Below, piece after piece: positions 1-21,841 of a stretch of DNA of 64,000 nucleotides. Every line of letters begins with the position of its first letter. Positions within the stretch are counted from its first letter, which is position 1. The position numbers and the translations under genes are program-made. The notes under the pieces were generated by a model. The model saw nothing but the letters and a program-made list of their open reading frames with translations. It did not search any database and had not been told where the DNA came from. Source of the DNA: Anaeromyces robustus (lineage: Eukaryota > Neocallimastigomycota > Neocallimastigomycetes > Neocallimastigales > Neocallimastigaceae); contig MCFG01000015.1 of the NCBI GenBank assembly GCA_002104895.1, positions 207,001-271,000 on the forward strand, given 5' to 3'.

Positions 1-3000
1 AATCAAAAAACGAAAAAAAAAATTTTTTTTTATTATAAACACTTTTTTTATATCACATAATAGATTAAGATTTATTTTATTTTAATTAGCATTTTTTACT
101 ATAAATTTTTTTTTTTTTTAAAAGAGGAAGAAAAGAAAGAAAGGGGAAAAAAAATAATTTTTTTTACAGTGATATTTTTTTACAAATTAATCAAAGAAAA
201 AAATATTTTTTTTTTGTTTTATTTTCTGTTATTCCTTTGATTACTTATTTAAATAAATAAAAATAAAAAATAATTTTATTAATTAAATAATAATAATCAT
301 AATAATAATAATAATAATCTTATTATTATTATAAAATAATAATAATACAATTAATAATAAAAACAATAATTAAAAAAAATTCTTTTTTGTTTTTTTAACA
401 CATGTTTTGTGTTTGTTTTTCTCTTTTTAGCTTTGATAAGTTTTTTTTTTATTTATTTAATATTTTTATATGTTTTTAATATTTTTTTTAACATAAATAT
501 GAATATAGATATTAAATATTCATATATTTAATAATTTTAATATAAATTTAAATAAATATTATATTTATTAGGTTTATTATATTTATTAGTTTTATTATAT
601 TTATTAGTTTTATTATATTTATTAGTTTTATTATATTTATTAGTTTTATTATATTTATTAGTTTTATTATATTTATTAGTTTTATTATATTTATTAGTTT
701 TATTATATTTATTAGTTTTATTATATTTATTAGTTTTATTATATTTATTAGTTTTATTATATTTATTAGTTTTATTATATTTATTAGTTTTATTATATTT
801 ATTAGTTTTATTATATTTATTAGTTTTATTATATTTATTAGTTTTATTATATTTATTAGTTTAATAATTTTAATATAAATTTAAATAAATATTATATTTA
901 TTAGTTTTATTATATTTATTAGTTTTATATATATATATATATTTTTTATTATATATTTAATCATCATCATCATAATCAAATATTTAATTAAAAAAAATAA
1001 AAAAAGTATTAATATTTTTTAAATAAATTTTTGATTAATAATTTTTTTTTATTTTATTTAATAAATTATTAAAACATTAAACCTTGAAAATTTAATTAAA
1101 TAATAAAAAATATTTAGAAAAAATTTTAAATAATATGTGAAATATATTAATTGAAATCTTTTTTTTTTTTCGAAAATTAGTCAATTTTATTATTTTATTA
1201 TAATAAAGAAACATATTATTAAAATTAAATAATTTTATTTAAAATCGATTATTAGAAGTTTGTTATTTTATTTTTAATAATACCTCATTTTTATAATAAT
1301 TTTTGTAAATATTTTTTTTATTTTTGTAATTATTAATTACTAAAATATTATTAATAATCTTCTACTTTATACATTGTATAAAATATATATATTTATATTT
1401 AGATAAAAATTAAATAATTATTAAAATTTTTGATTTTTTATTATTTGAAAAATTAATTATAAGTACTTTATTAAATATGGGTAAACTATACAATTTTTAT
1501 TTTATATGGTTTTAATTTATCATTAAAGAAAAAAGAAAAATATAATTTTTAATACTAATAAAATAAAGAATTTTTAATTAAATTTTTAATTAAATTAAAA
1601 ATGAAACATGTGAAAATAATAATAATATTTTATTCCTTTGATCAATGTATTGATTATCCATTAAAATTTTCAATAATATTATAATTTTAAAGGATTAATA
1701 TCACCTTAAATTCTATTTATTACTAATAATTATTATTATCATTAAATACAAATACATCAAAAAATTTAATAAATTTTAGAGATTTAATAATTATAAGACT
1801 TTTTTTTAATAAAATATACATATTTCAGGAATTGAATTGAGATATAACATAATTACTTGTAATACTTAATTATTTACTTATTAGTAATTATTAATTAAGA
1901 TATATTTAGTTAAATTTGGTTATTGATTAATTAATTATTTTTTTTAAAAATTTTTTTTATAAATTCTTTTTTTTTCTTACTTTATTTTGTATATATAAAA
2001 AACTATTTTTTATTTTTTTACTTTGCTTTTTTTTAATATTTTTAACAAAAAATTAAAGAAATATTAAAAAAATTTTATGAAAATAATTGCATAATATAGT
2101 TTAATTAATAATTAATCTTATAATTAATCTTATTAAATAATCAATTCTGAAAAGAAATAAAAACAAATCTAATATAGAAAATATATTTTTATTTAAGAAA
2201 GTTATAGATTTTTTATTTATATAAATTTTTTCCTACTTTAGTTTATGGTTACACAAGATCAACCTAAATATAATCTTTAAAATTTTCAAAAAAAAAAAAT
2301 TCAAATTTTTAATTAATTTTTTTATTGAAAAAAATAAAAAATTACTCAAAAAGTAAAAAAAAAAAAATTATTAGACCACAAAAACTATAATTCCTTAATT
2401 TATTATATTAATTTATATTGTTATAAATTATAAAAGTATTGCTTTTTAAAGAATGAAAAAATTATTTATTCCATATATTATGTATATATTACTTATATAA
2501 ATTATATATTATGTTATTATATATTACATTTTATTATATTATATATTATATGATAATAATTCACATAATATATTAATATTTTAATATTTATTTTATATTT
2601 ATATATTTATATATTTATATATTTATAATTAATAATAATGAATAATAATGATATTAAAGTTTTATTTTTATAAGTTTAATTTTTTCAGTAAAATTGTCAA
2701 ACCATTTAATTAAAAATTAATATAAAAACTTTAATAAAAAAAAAAGGATTCAATAATAATAAAAACACAAATAAATATTAAAAAAATTTTTAATATATAA
2801 ATAAATAAAAAAAACATGCCTTTTTTTTTTTTTTTTAAATTCAAATTCAATTCATTAAATGTTAAAACTAACTATAATATTTATTAAAAAGTGTATTTAA
2901 TTTAATAATAATTAATAAATATATAATATTAATTAACTTAAAAAATAATAAATAATTTTTTTATTATTTAGAGATGTTGATTTAATTGTTAATATTTCAT

Positions 3001-3269
3001 TTTAATTTATGAAATATTAATTGATAATATATATTATTTATATTATTAAATTAAAAGGAAATTAATATAAAATATTAATAGATAATTTATTTAATTCCAA
3101 AATATATTTAAAAACATATAAATATTTTTATTATATAATATCAATAATAAATAAAAATCATTATTATTATTAATATTAATAAAAAAAAAAAAAAGAAAAG
3201 AATTTGGAATTCCATTATTATTATTATTATTTTTGAAAAGTAACGTTTTTTTATTAGAAATATATTAAA
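1..3269. other. AT-rich intergenic region with no gene seen
   Basis: I see no open frame that looks like protein and no RNA gene in this stretch. It holds homopolymer A and T runs, short (TAA)n patches, the 18-bp tandem array described separately, and the 5' flank of the lipase gene. The last 80 bases before the lipase ATG are A-rich and then T-rich, as expected for a leader in this genome. Confidence 0.7.
528..922. repeat. 18-bp tandem array flanked by a 44-bp direct repeat
   Basis: The unit GTTTTATTATATTTATTA repeats about 16 times, almost without change, between 571 and 860. The 44 bases just before the array (528-571) recur at its far end (861-904), and two more array units follow. The whole therefore looks like a unit duplicated over a period of about 333 bp, with the minisatellite grown inside it. 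It lies about 2.3 kb upstream of the nearest gene and has no visible coding role. Confidence 0.9.
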
Positions 3270-5622
3270 ATGTTAGGTGCTACTGTTGATATTCAACAAA
3301 ATGAAAATAATAAACAATTAGTCCCAAAAATCATTGTAAAAGTTGTTAATGAAAATAAAAATGAATTAACAAGAAGTAATTCAGTTTTAAATGAAGAGAC
3401 AGCAAATCGAATTTCCAAATTAACAAATATTGCAAAAACTTCTTTAACCACAACAAACAATCTTACAGATATAGGTATATAAAATTATAATAAAAGTATT
3501 TATTACTATAATATTAAATAAATATATCATATATTAATATATTTTATGTTTTATTATTTTTAATTATATTTTATTTTTATATTAATTTTATATTTATTTT
3601 ATTTTAATTTTATTTTAATTTTATTTTAATTTTATTTTAATTTTATTTTAATTTTATTTTAATTTTATTTTATTTTATTATAATATTCAATTTAATTTTA
3701 TTTTTTAAAAAAACGTACTGATATAATTATACATATATAATATAATTCAGTAATTGGAACAGCAAAGTATTCAACTTCAGCAACTTTAAATTTTACAAAA
3801 TCTATATTATTAGATATATTATCGTCAACTCAAGATATTATTTCTAAAAGTGAAAATGAACAAGCACAATTTAATAAAAATAAAAATGGAATAAAAGAAA
3901 AGTATGTTATTTATATATTTTCATTATCATAAATAATATTTATAGTTATTATTTATTATATTCATTTTTCTTTATTGTTTATAATAAATTTTTTTAAATA
4001 TATAATAAAATATATTAATAACTATTTACTTATCACTATTTTTTTATGATAGTAATAATAATAGTAATAATAATAATAATGATGATAATAATAATAAAAA
4101 TAATTATAGTAATAGTAATAATGATAATAATAATATAATTCAACAGAAGCCGAATTTATCAGACGTAAGTTATACAAATAATTTAATTTTTATATATATA
4201 ATTATATAAATAATTTATATTCTTATTACATATAATTTTTTTTTATTTATTCATTAGGCATTACAAAAATATTTTTCTTTTGGGACCTATTTGATTCATC
4301 AAAGTTTTTCATTGACTGAATTATTAACATTATCAACATTTAATTTTACTTCTCAAACAGTTAAATTTACTTTAAAGGTAAAAAACATTATATAATTATT
4401 ATAAATAAATAATATAAAAAAAAAAAAACAAAAATAATAGTTTATATATTAATATCCATTTATGTATTTGCATTTGTTTTAAATTTTAAATTAAAAGGCT
4501 GCTGAAGAAACTGTATCAATAATTGATACTTTATTCGGTAGCACCGAAACATCGAAAATTATTGCTTCATTTGTTGAATTATTAATGAAAGAATTTCAGT
4601 CTATGCCATCATTAGAAAAAAAGAAAGAGAAACAACAAAAAAAGTCATTTCTTCCAAGTTTTCCTTTTAATGTTATAAAAAATAATCCAGTTGAACAAAT
4701 ATTTAATGTTGGAACAATTACAAAAGCTTTAATTGCTTATGCATGTTTACAACATATAAATTATTTTCAAACTATAAAATATTACGAAGAAACTGATTAT
4801 AGAGAATTAGAATCTAAAAATAATAATGATGAAAAAACTGTAGAACTTTATAACAATATTAGCAATATTAGTAATAGTGGTAGTAGTGATAGTAGTTTTT
4901 ATTCTAATAATTTATACTCTAATATTAAAAATAAAAGAAAAACTATAATTAAAAAGTTATTTGAAAATATTACAGAAATACCGGAAATTGAGGATAAAAT
5001 TAATGGTAAAAAAAGTACAAATTTAATTTTGTCAGAAATGGAGACAAAACAAATGCTACTTGAAGAAACTAAAAAGAAAATGAATCGTCTAAAAACTATT
5101 AAAAATGTAAATGATGTAAATAATTCTATTTATTATCATGAAATTAATAACACTATCCTTTCTAATCTTGGTGATGATAATAAAAATGATAGTTTTGAAG
5201 CAAATAGTGTTATCTATAATAATCAAAAATTTCAAAATTCTTATTCAGATGACGAAACTAATGAATCATTGAGTCATGATATATTAGATAATGAATTTAA
5301 TAGTATGATATTGGAAGATTATAATGATACAAGCCATATTATTGAAGATTCTTCAATGCTTTTATTGAAATTGAGTAAAAATGAAATTAAAGAAGTAGAA
5401 TCTGTTAATTTTTCAAAAGGATTTTTAGAAGATATTAAACTTGAAATTGAATCACCTACTGTTCCTGAAACAGATACTATTGATAATAGTTCGATTAATA
5501 AAAAAGTTCAAGAGAAAGTGAAATATGAAGAATCATATCAAAATTTAAATAATGATTTATCTTGTATGACTTTAAATAAAGATTATCAAAAATCATTTAT
5601 TGATCATACTTGTAATAATAAT

Positions 5623-5683
<61 letters not shown>

Positions 5684-8600
5684 CTGAAATAGATAGTATT
5701 TTAAAAATTCAAATTATGAATAATTTAAGTGATAAAAATGACAATATAAAAGAAAACAATGGAAATAATACTTATTTAAAACCAAATGATAATAATGTAA
5801 ATAATAATGCACCAATTTTATCAGAAATTTTACTTTCACCTATATTGAAAAGTGCTGATGAAGATTATGATGATGATCAAATAAAAGAAAAAAGTACAAT
5901 ATTACTACCACCACCACTTCATCTTGATGTATTAACTTCTGAACCTCCAAGTGAAAAGGTTCAAAAAAGTGTTTGTTTTAATAATGATGTTATAAGTCAT
6001 GAACCAGAATATTATAATGATTCAAATACCTCAAAAGAAACCATTGATAACGATAATTATAATAATGAATGGGAAGATATTAATAATGACATGGATAAAA
6101 AACATAAGAAAAGAAATAAATTTAATTTGACTAGATTTAAGAAAAAGATTAAAAGTAAAAATAAAAGTAAAGTTAATTGCATTTAAAATATAATAAAATA
6201 TATATAATTTATTTTATAAATATAAAAAGTTAGATAAATATTAATGAATTAATTATATATTACAAATTATTAATTATATATAATATTTTTTTATTATTTA
6301 TTATTTATTATTTATTATACAATATTTATTATTAATATTTACATATTTATTTATATAATATTATATTTTATATATTTTAAATATTTTTATATTTAAATTT
6401 TTTTTTTCTTATTTTATATTGCTTTATATTAATTTATATTTATTAGAGTCAAAAGGTAAGAAATCATTCGAAAGTTTTAGTTTTGATTCTAGTAATAAAA
6501 CTACAATTAATTCATCAGTAGCTAGAGATCAAAATTCAATTCAAAATAACATATTAGAATCATCAGTAAATGTTAATAAAGATAATAATAACAATAACAA
6601 TTGTCATGAAATTAAAAATATCGTAAAAATCAATGATAATAAAGAACAAGATACATCTATGATTAATGAAAATAGTAGGTATAATGAATCTTCAGTATAC
6701 CAAAGTAAAATAAGCATCAGTCCAGATTCCTATATTGAAATTAATAAAAGTACCTATTTGAATATTCCATATATTCCAACTGGTACTTTTATTACTAGTA
6801 AAAGATATCATTATCAATATTCTTCATCAAAAAAAGTTAATTTCAGAAGAAAACGTAGAAATAATAATATTAGTGAAATTTTAAAATCAAGACAATTAAA
6901 AATTCATGATAAACAATTAAGAAATAATAATAAAAGTCTTTTACTAAGTTCAGATAAACGAAATTATTCTTTAATAAATCAATTTATAAATCCAAAAAAA
7001 TATTATCCATTACCAAATTTTTTAAGTAATATTTATAGATTTTCTAAATTTGTAAGTGCTTCCTATGGAAAAACATTTATGCAAGTTATGAAAATTGGTA
7101 TTGTTGATTCATTATATACTGAAGATTGTGAATATCCTGAAAATCATTATGCATTCAGTATACATACAAAAATTCCTTTAAATTGTATATTATTATCTTC
7201 ATTTTCTTCTCCATTGGTTACAGATTCTTACATTTATAATAATAAAGATCCATCTCAATCTGTTAATATTACTAATATTGAAGATTCAGCCTGTTTACAA
7301 GAGATTGTATATTATTTAGTTTTAGATCATAAATCAAAAGCTGTTGTATTAACACTTAGAGGAACATTAGGATTAACAGATGTTTTAACAGATTTAACAT
7401 GTAATTATTTAGATATTGAAATTACATTTGAAGATGAAAGAAAGTTTTCAACTACTACTTTTGAAAATGAAAATGAGAAACATATTTTTAGTGTTCATAG
7501 TGGTATGTATTATGCAGCTAAATGGTTAGCTTATGATTGTAAAAAACTTCATGAAATGATTAATTCAACATTAAAGAAATATCCAAAATATGGTTTAGTA
7601 ATTTGTGGACATAGTTTAGGTTAGTATTAAATATTTTTTTTGTTTGTTTATTTGTTTGTTTATTTACTTTTCTTATTAATTATATAATAAATAATTAAAC
7701 AAATAAGTAAATAATAATTAATAAATTAATAAATAAATGATAATTAATTAAATTCTTATTTATTTATTTATTTTAATATTTTTATTTTGTTCAAATAATT
7801 AAATTTTATAATATAATATATATATATATATATATTAATGATTATTTATAAAATAAAGGTGGAGGTGTTGCTTCACTGTTGAGTGTTTTATGGTCAATAC
7901 CTAAAAATAAAAGTATTCATGCTAAACCATGGGTAAATACTTCATTTGTAACATCAGAATCTTCATGTATAGTAAGTGGTCGTTCAATATACTGTTACGC
8001 TTATGGTTGTCCTTCTGTAATGTCATTGGATCTTGCTAAAAGATGCAAGGTAAAATATATAAATATATATATTCTTAATCTTTAATAATAATTATTTTTT
8101 GTATAATATATAATTTTTTTTTTTTTATTTTGTGAATATTAATCAAAATATAAATATTTAAATTTTACTAATCAAAGGGTTTGGTTACTTCAATAATTAA
8201 TCAATATGATTTAATTCCAAGATTATCAATTGGTTTAGTTAAAGATATAAAAAATGCTATTAATTTTATATTGGATGAAGATAACAATAATTTAAGTGAA
8301 CGTATTTTTAATAAAATTATTTTAAATAATACTAGTAGCATTTATAAAAATGAAGAAAAGAATAACAATAACAATAACAATAATAATAATAATATGTTAT
8401 GTCAATCTAATAATAAAGAATTAATACCAGTTCAAAATAATGAATGGCTTTGGAATACACTTGTAGATATTCGTCAAATATTTACTGCTAAAAAATTATC
8501 ACCACCTGGTACTATTTATTGGGTAAATATTAATAATATATATATATATATATAATATGAACAATATTTATTTTCTATTTTTTTTTTTAAAGTTAAATCC

Positions 8601-8911
8601 CTTTTTATTCTATCTATTAATAATACTTATTATAATATTTTATGAATATTATTATTATTATCGATATAACTTTTATTAATAAGATTAATAAATTTGAAAC
8701 AAAAGTCAAAAAGACACAATCTAAAACTTCTCAAGATAAAAATGAAGATATATATAAATTATATTATCGTATTAAGTTATTCGAAGTAACATCAACGTTT
8801 GTTTCTGAACTAATATTCGCAAAATCAATGATGACTGATCATTCACCAAGTGAATATGAAAAGTCAATTAAATTATTAATTAAATCAATTGATTCAACAT
8901 TTATTAAATAA
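3270..8911 (+). CDS. Class 3 lipase, sn1-specific diacylglycerol lipase-like
   Basis: This alpha/beta-hydrolase probably cleaves the sn-1 acyl chain of diacylglycerol or a related lipid. Exons read by eye: 3270-3474, 3751-3901, 4053-4164, 4258-4377, 4498-about 6154, about 6447-7619, 7859-8049, 8178-8522 and 8684-8911; they keep one frame and give about 1,393 residues. The nucleophile motif GHSLGGG is split by the intron after 7619 (Ser near residue 1138). It is preceded by a strand ending VVLTLRGT and followed by the acid motif YDLIPRLS and a C-terminal MMTDHSP that supplies the likely catalytic His. The family's usual order is kept. The N-terminal half is a long, acidic, Asn-rich region with a 17-residue Asn tract (about 5631-5682) and no clear transmembrane helices, unlike animal DAGLs. 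The fifth donor has an alternative near 6171, and the last intron is less certain. The gene converges on FANCI. Confidence 0.85.
5619..5682 (+). repeat. (AAT)n run coding for polyasparagine in the lipase
   Basis: About 17 AAT codons in a row, just after a short Asn/Tyr stretch, lie inside the large fifth lipase exon. A smaller Asn run of mixed AAC and AAT codons occurs in exon 8 (about 8364-8394). Both sit outside the catalytic motifs, probably in disordered insertions. Confidence 0.9.
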
Positions 8912-9528
8912 TTATTAATATTAAAAATAATAATTTATCAATATATATATTAAAAAAAAATAATAAAAAACACAAAACAATAAAAATAAATAAATATAAA
9001 AAAAAACAATAATATATGAATAACAAATAAAAAATTAAAAAACAACGAAACATAAATAAAAAAAAATTAATAAAAATAAAAAAATAAAAGAAAAATTAAT
9101 AAATGAAAAGTAAAATATATAAATAAAAACAAAAAAGTAAAAATAAAATAAAATAAAATAAAATAAATACACAAAAATAAAAATAAAATAAAAAATATAT
9201 ATAAAAAAAAAAACTAATACAAATCACATATAACTCATTCAATATTAACAAAAAAAAAAAAAAAAAAAAAAAAAGAATAATTATATCATTTTATCATTAG
9301 TATTAATTCATTAATATTAATAATAAAATAATATTAATAGTATTTAACATTTTAAAACTAAATTATTTAATTAATAATTTTATTATATTTATTGTATAAA
9401 AATTCGAAGGTATAAAAAAAAATAAAAATAAAATAATATAAAGTATCATTTTCTTTTTTTATTATTATTATTATTTTCTTTACAATTATTACAAATATTT
9501 ATTATTTTGTTTGGCATATTTATTCGGA
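8912..9528. other. Convergent intergenic spacer between lipase and FANCI
   Basis: The spacer is A-rich on the plus strand after the lipase stop, with repeated AAATA and AAAAATAA words and a run of about 23 A near 9250. It then becomes T-rich toward the FANCI stop. It presumably holds both 3' untranslated regions. No gene is visible. Confidence 0.6.
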
Positions 9529-17729
<8,201 letters not shown>

Positions 17730-18275
17730 TTTGAAAATAATAGAGTTACAATTTTAAAGCAATTTATTTTATAAAAATAACTATATTCTCTTATTTTATT
17801 ATATGTAAAATAATTATGTATTTAGTTTTTATATATATATAATGATGAATGTGAACTTTTTATATACTATATTAATATTATTTAAAAGTTATATTAAATA
17901 TATATACAAATATATATATTCATTATAAGAAAAAATATATATGATAAATATAATTTATATATCTATTATTAAATTTATTATATAAAAATCTTTATTATAC
18001 ATAAACTTATTTTTAATTTTTTTAATTTGAAATGTAAATTATAAATTTAAAAATAAATTGGAAATGTAAATTATAAATTTAAAAATAAATTGGAAATGTA
18101 AAATATATTCTAAACAATTTTTATCTAATTTTTGCTTAGCACAAAATGTTATATTTTTATTGGACAATAAAGTTTTAATATAATTAAATCAAAAATATTT
18201 TTAAAATTTTTTTAAAAAAAATTTTTATTGTGAAATTTAAATAATTTTATAATAATATAGAAATATTGTAAAAAA
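17730..18275. promoter_or_regulatory. Shared divergent spacer between FANCI and the NSUN5-like gene
   Basis: Only 546 bp separate the two start codons, which face away from each other, so the promoters probably overlap. The region is AT-rich. It contains a 32-bp sequence present twice head to tail (18029-18060 and 18061-18092) with the first 10 bases of a third copy. No defined factor-binding site was recognised. Confidence 0.5.
18029..18102. repeat. 32-bp direct tandem duplication
   Basis: Two identical 32-bp copies begin with GAAATGTAAATTATAAATTT, and a third copy stops after about 10 bases. They lie in the divergent spacer, about 175 bp before the NSUN5-like ATG. A duplicated binding site is possible but unproven. 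Confidence 0.9.
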
Positions 18276-21092
18276 ATGTCATCACCTGGATTTTATATAC
18301 AGGCTGCCAAAATTTTGGATAAATTAGCTTTAAAAAAAACAACAATTAAAGCTGTAACATTAGCTGATGATGTTAAAGAAAAGAAAAAAATGTATGCTAT
18401 TATAAATGAAACTTTAAAATGTAAATTTCTAAAAATCCAATTTCAATTTCCAATTTTTTTATATCTTTAAAAATTAAAATTTAAATTTATTTATATTTAA
18501 AAATTAAAATAATTATAAATTATACTTTTATAAATAAGTAAATAACAGTTCTTTTTGTTTACTAAAATTATAAAACAGATAAACCTATTATAACGGAAAT
18601 TATAGAAAAATCTCAAATTTTAAAAAATGAAAAGAAATTATCAAAATCATTAGCAATTATATTAATATATGATTTATTATTTGGTCATGCAAAGAATTTT
18701 AAAAATGCACCAGTTTTTCAAAAAATTATGAATAAAAATAAAGTATATATATATATATATTTAATTTTAATCTAAACATTATTCAAAGCAAATTAAATTG
18801 AAATGTTTAAATCAATGGATTTTATCATTAATATATATAATATTAATAGGCTAGGTTAAATGCAGAATTAGTAAAAATTAAAATCAGAAACAAAGCTATT
18901 AATAATGAAGATTTATTACCAGAAGAAATTAAGAATCCTTGTAATTATATATATTATATTTAAATCAAAATAATAAATTTATTTAAACATTATTCTTAAA
19001 ATATTAAAATTAATATATTAATGTTATAAAAAAAAGTTATATTGCCAAGATATGTAAGAGTAAATTTATTGAAATCTACAGTTGATAAAGTTGTAAATTA
19101 TTTCCAAAAAAACGATGGTTATACATTATTACCTGCTGTTGAAGGCAAAGAATTAGCACATTTTAAGTAATTATTCATACATTGGAGAAACATCATTTAA
19201 TACAATAATATTAATAATAATATAATGATAATGATGAATTACATTATATTTTTTTCATAAATATATGAAACTGATAATATTGTAATATTTCTTTATATAT
19301 ATATATTATCTATTTTTACTTAATAATTTTTGAAAAGACCAAAAACTTTTAGAAAGGATTTTCACCTTCATGATTTATTAGTATTTCCATCAAATACAGA
19401 TTTTCATGATCATCCATTATACATAGACGGAACATTAATTTTACAAGTAATTATTTTATCATGTTAAATAAAAAAATTAAAATATCACTTACTACTTTCA
19501 TTATAAATGAATTAAATTTATATTAATATTGATGAATTTTATACTTTAATATAATTATATATAAATAATGATACTAAATTAATTAGGATAAAGCAAGTTG
19601 TTTCCCCGCTCATGTTTTATCACCACCTCCAGGTTCTGTAGTTATTGATGGTTGTGCAGCTCCAGGAAATAAAACATCGCATGTCGCAAGTTTAATGGGA
19701 AATAAAGGACACATATTTGCATTTGATTTAGATAAGAGAAGATTAGGATTATTAAAAAGATTAACAACTAAAGCAGGTTGTACATGTATTGAACCAATTA
19801 ATGAAAATTTTCTTGAAACTGATCCAAATGATCCAAAATATGCTAATGTAAATTAAAGAAAAAATTATCATTTATTATTATTTATATTAAATTTTATATA
19901 CATTAACATATATTAGAATATATTGATTAAGATTATTATTGTTGTTGTTGTTGTTGTTGTTGTTTTAACATTTTCGTAATTACCAAAAAAATATTAATTT
20001 AAATGATAGGTTGAATATATTTTATTAGATCCTTCATGTTCAGGATCTGGAATTGTAAGCCGTTTAGATCAAATTTTGAATCAAAAATCTCAAGGTTTTT
20101 ATTTAAATATATATATAATTAATTTAAAAAATTATAAGCTCATAAACTTAAAATTCTTTTATATATATTATAATATTATTATTATTGATAAAATTTAAAA
20201 AGAGGAAAGTGAAAATGAAACTATTCTTGATATTAAAGATACATCAAATAAATTAGTTCAAGAAAGACTTAAATCACTTTCAGATTTTCAACTATCAACA
20301 ATTCAGCATGCATTTAAATGTAATTATTTATATATATATACATATTATCTTAAAATATAATTAATCATTTTATTTTCAATTACATATTATTATATCAAAA
20401 GTTAAAGTAAAAAAAAAAATTTATATAATATTTTTTTTAACAATTTTTAATTTATATTTTTAGTTCCAAATGTAAAAAGAATTAGTTATTCAACTTGTTC
20501 TATACATCAAATTGAAAATGAAGACGTTGTAAGAAGAGCTTTGGAATCTACAAAAGAATTTAAATTATCAGCTCATTGTATCCCACAATGGAAAAGAAGA
20601 GGATTAGATGGATCTGTTGAAAATGGTAATAATAATATAATAAAATATATAAATATAATATATAATAAGTTTGAATTATATTATTATTGTTATTTTTTTT
20701 TTTTAAAAAATTTGTTTTTATCTATTTTATATATCTAATACTTAAATTTAATTAATAATTTTAAAGCTAACTATGTTGCAAGAACATTGCCTGAAGAAGA
20801 TTATGTAATTGGTTTTTTCGTATCATGTTTTGAAAGAATAAATCCAAATGAAAATAACAATAAAAAAATTGAAAATGATAATAAAGAAGATATAAGTACA
20901 ACAAAGGATGATTCAGAAGTTGATGAGAAAAACGATGATGATAATGATAATAGTAGTAGTAACAATAACAGTAATAATAATAACAATAATCTAGGTGTAC
21001 TAAAAACTACTGGAAGTATTAAAAAGAAAAAAAATAAGAAAAAGAAGAATAAAAAGAATAAAAATAAGAAGACAATAGAACAGCAAACTTAA
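18276..21092 (+). CDS. NSUN5: rRNA cytosine-C5 methyltransferase, NSUN5/Rcm1 type
   Basis: The NSUN5/Rcm1 family adds a 5-methyl group to one cytosine of large-subunit rRNA in the nucleolus, using S-adenosylmethionine. Exons: 18276-18420, 18579-18742, 18850-18940, 19037-19166, 19338-19446, 19587-19847, 20010-20094, 20203-20319, 20464-20625 and 20767-21092, one frame, 529 residues. The N-terminal segment starting MSSPGFYIQAAKILDKL is typical of NSUN5. The SAM-binding motif is GCAAPGNKTSH (about residue 234). The two catalytic cysteines lie in DPSCSGSG (about 310) and YSTCS (about 377). The protein ends in an acidic Asn/Asp stretch and a Lys-rich tail (alternating KKKNKK words), a likely nucleolar signal. 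It is divergent from FANCI and convergent with the receptor gene. Confidence 0.93.
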
Positions 21093-21841
21093 TTTAAATT
21101 TTAATTAAATAATTATAATTAAATATGAATATACATATTATTTATTTTCAATATTTTAATAATTTATTTGCACTCTTTTTAAATATACATAACATCATTA
21201 TTTTTAGATATAAATAGAATTTATATAAGTAATAAAAAATAAAAATAAAAATAAAAAAAAAAAAAAAAAATAGAATTATAATTTTTAAGTAATATTATAA
21301 ATGTATATAGTTATAACAAAAAAAAAAAAAAAAAAAGGAATTAAACCATTTAATTATTTATTTAATAAATATACATTATTTAAAAAACAAAAATACTTCA
21401 ACATGATTTTTATTTCAATTATGTGTTTAATTTTTATTAAATTGAGAGTATTGTTAATATGATGTAATATAAAATTTTATATATATTATTAATATTTATA
21501 AAAAAGTAAAACATTATAATATTTTCATTTATTAAAGATAAAAAAAAAATATAGAATATATATTATATATAAAAATTTTTTTTATATAAAATATATATAT
21601 TAGTCAAAAATATTTAATTTATTTTTTTATTTTAGTTATATATGAATTTTTATAACAAAAATTAAATCATAAAGAATACATAAATAATAATATATATATT
21701 TAAATTTTATAAATCTTTATGTCTATTATTAATCTATTATTGTTTAAAAAGATAAAAAAAAAAAAAAAAAGATAAAAGAAAAATAAGATATGTATTATCT
21801 ATTGTTTGAATATTTATCTTAATATAATATAATTTATTCGT
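21093..21841. other. Convergent spacer between the NSUN5-like and receptor genes
   Basis: No gene is seen. The stretch holds A runs near 21254, 21322 and 21757 and is otherwise AT-rich; it presumably contains both 3' untranslated regions. Confidence 0.6.

Noticed and set aside
20801-20986. Leu/Ser-rich minus-strand frame
   Set aside because: It is antisense to the Asn/Asp-rich tail of the NSUN5-like last exon.
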